A DNA stretch of 5,392 nt from assembly GCA_021163705.1 (NCBI GenBank), contig JAGGTO010000130.1:1-5392 (forward strand). Direction: 5' to 3'. The stretch's first letter is position 1; the number at the start of each line of letters is the position of its first letter. Shown in pieces: positions 4,752 to 5,392 of this stretch. The notes under the pieces were generated by a model. The model was not told the DNA's origin. It did not search any database and saw only the letters and a list, made by a program, of their open reading frames with translations. Position numbers and translations under genes: made by a program. Source of the DNA: Thermoplasmata archaeon. Lineage in GTDB: Archaea > Thermoplasmatota > Thermoplasmata > Thermoplasmatales > Aciduliprofundaceae.

Positions 4752-5390
4752 GGTTTTGAATTTCTTAATATTCTCCACAACATCTCCACGGAATATTGCA
4801 CTGGCTGCCACGAGGATATTGGCTCCAGCCTCTATAATTTTTTTAGCATTATGATGCTTTACTCCGCCATCCACTTCAATCTGCACATTTAAACCTTCTT
4901 TTTCTATGTACTCCCTTGCCTCCCTTATTTTATCCAGGGTGGATTCTATAAAGCTCTGTCCAGCAAATCCTGGATGCACCCCCATAATAAGGAGATATTC
5001 CACATCCTCAAGAAACTCTTTAACATTCTCAAATGGGGTTTCAGGATTTATGACTATTCCAACTTCCACGCCATAATTTTTTATCTTTCTGAGAAGATTC
5101 TTTATTGGGATACCTATCTCCCTGTGTACTAGAATTATATCGCTACCAGCTTCCACAAAATTTTTTGCATACTTATCTGGACGCTCGATCATGAGATGTG
5201 CTTCAAATGGGATTTTTGTGCATTTTCTTATGCTTTTGATAACGACGGGCCCAAAGGTTATGTTGGGAACGAAATGGCCATCCATGACATCGAGATGTAT
5301 AACATCTGCCCCACCTTTTTCACATCTTCTCAACTCATCACATAGTCTTGAGAAATCGGCCGAAAGTATTGAGGGAGAAATTTTTACCAT
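4746..5390 (-). CDS. rpe: Ribulose-phosphate 3-epimerase
   Basis: A 214-residue TIM-barrel enzyme of normal family length that interconverts ribulose-5-phosphate and xylulose-5-phosphate. In archaea without an oxidative pentose pathway it belongs to the non-oxidative branch that can supply ribose-5-phosphate for PRPP. Motifs are ISPSILSADF (4-13), HLDVMDGHFVPNITFGP (32-48; metal ligands H32 and D34), AHLMIERP (64-71; H65), the loop GVHPGFAGQSF (137-147), EVDGGV (172-177; D174, the second acid-base) and the phosphate site AASAIF (195-200). Many homologues have VNPGFGGQ where this one has VHPGFAGQ. The start is the canonical N-terminus, only two bases from the window edge, so its promoter lies outside. 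The stop overlaps the purN stop by 6 bases in the convergent direction, so the two 3' ends share sequence and no separate terminator fits between them. Confidence 0.95.
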   Translation of the reverse strand: MVKISPSILSADFSRLCDELRRCEKGGADVIHLDVMDGHFVPNITFGPVVIKSIRKCTKIPFEAHLMIERPDKYAKNFVEAGSDIILVHREIGIPIKNLLRKIKNYGVEVGIVINPETPFENVKEFLEDVEYLLIMGVHPGFAGQSFIESTLDKIREAREYIEKEGLNVQIEVDGGVKHHNAKKIIEAGANILVAASAIFRGDVVENIKKFKTL

Positions 5391-5392
5391 AT

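Noticed and set aside
1..5392. CRISPR arrays, insertion sequences, tRNA or rRNA genes
   Set aside because: No direct-repeat array, terminal inverted repeats with transposase, or T-arm/cloverleaf pattern was seen on either strand.

Overview
The window looks like a moderately AT-rich archaeal chromosome, most likely a euryarchaeon of the Thermoplasmata / DHVE2 (Aciduliprofundum-like) kind. The lineage is a guess. The archaeal assignment rests on: a stand-alone GMP synthetase subunit B (archaeal split GuaA); an archaeal-type Dph2 for diphthamide synthesis; TATA boxes about 24-30 bp upstream of ATGs with no leader (leaderless mRNAs); strong GGAGG ribosome sites only at operon-internal genes; and a candidate archaeal H/ACA guide RNA. 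No mobile element, CRISPR array or tRNA was seen.

Layout, left to right. (1) 66-613: a one-domain Lrp/AsnC ligand-binding (RAM) protein, then a small three-helix membrane protein, under one TATA box. (2) 644-2045: purE and guaAb, overlapping by 8 bases behind a leaderless promoter. (3) 2047-2409, minus strand: an unrecognised protein with one membrane anchor, convergent with guaAb. (4) 2410-2548: a divergent intergenic stretch that is not empty. It carries a TATA box placed to serve both directions and a 52-base GC-rich element at 2460-2511 folding as an archaeal H/ACA guide RNA (lower stem, guide pocket, upper stem, GA/UGA K-loop, ANA tail). Its pocket matches the conserved 16S rRNA stretch around E. 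coli U1052. (5) 2549-4751: dph2, a 96-residue unknown (possibly PH-like) and purN, tightly overlapping. The PurN enzyme carries an unusual N-terminal domain of about 110 residues. (6) 4746-5390, minus strand: ribulose-phosphate 3-epimerase, converging on purN with a 6-base overlap.

Together the genes serve nucleotide supply and the translation machinery. Rpe belongs to the pentose-phosphate interconversions that can supply ribose-5-phosphate for PRPP. PurN and PurE are de novo purine steps and GuaAb makes GMP. Dph2 starts the diphthamide modification of elongation factor 2, and the proposed guide RNA would direct pseudouridylation of 16S rRNA. The most interesting items are the guide RNA, the PurN N-terminal domain, and a PurE whose active-site loop resembles AIR carboxylase (class II) rather than the bacterial mutase.
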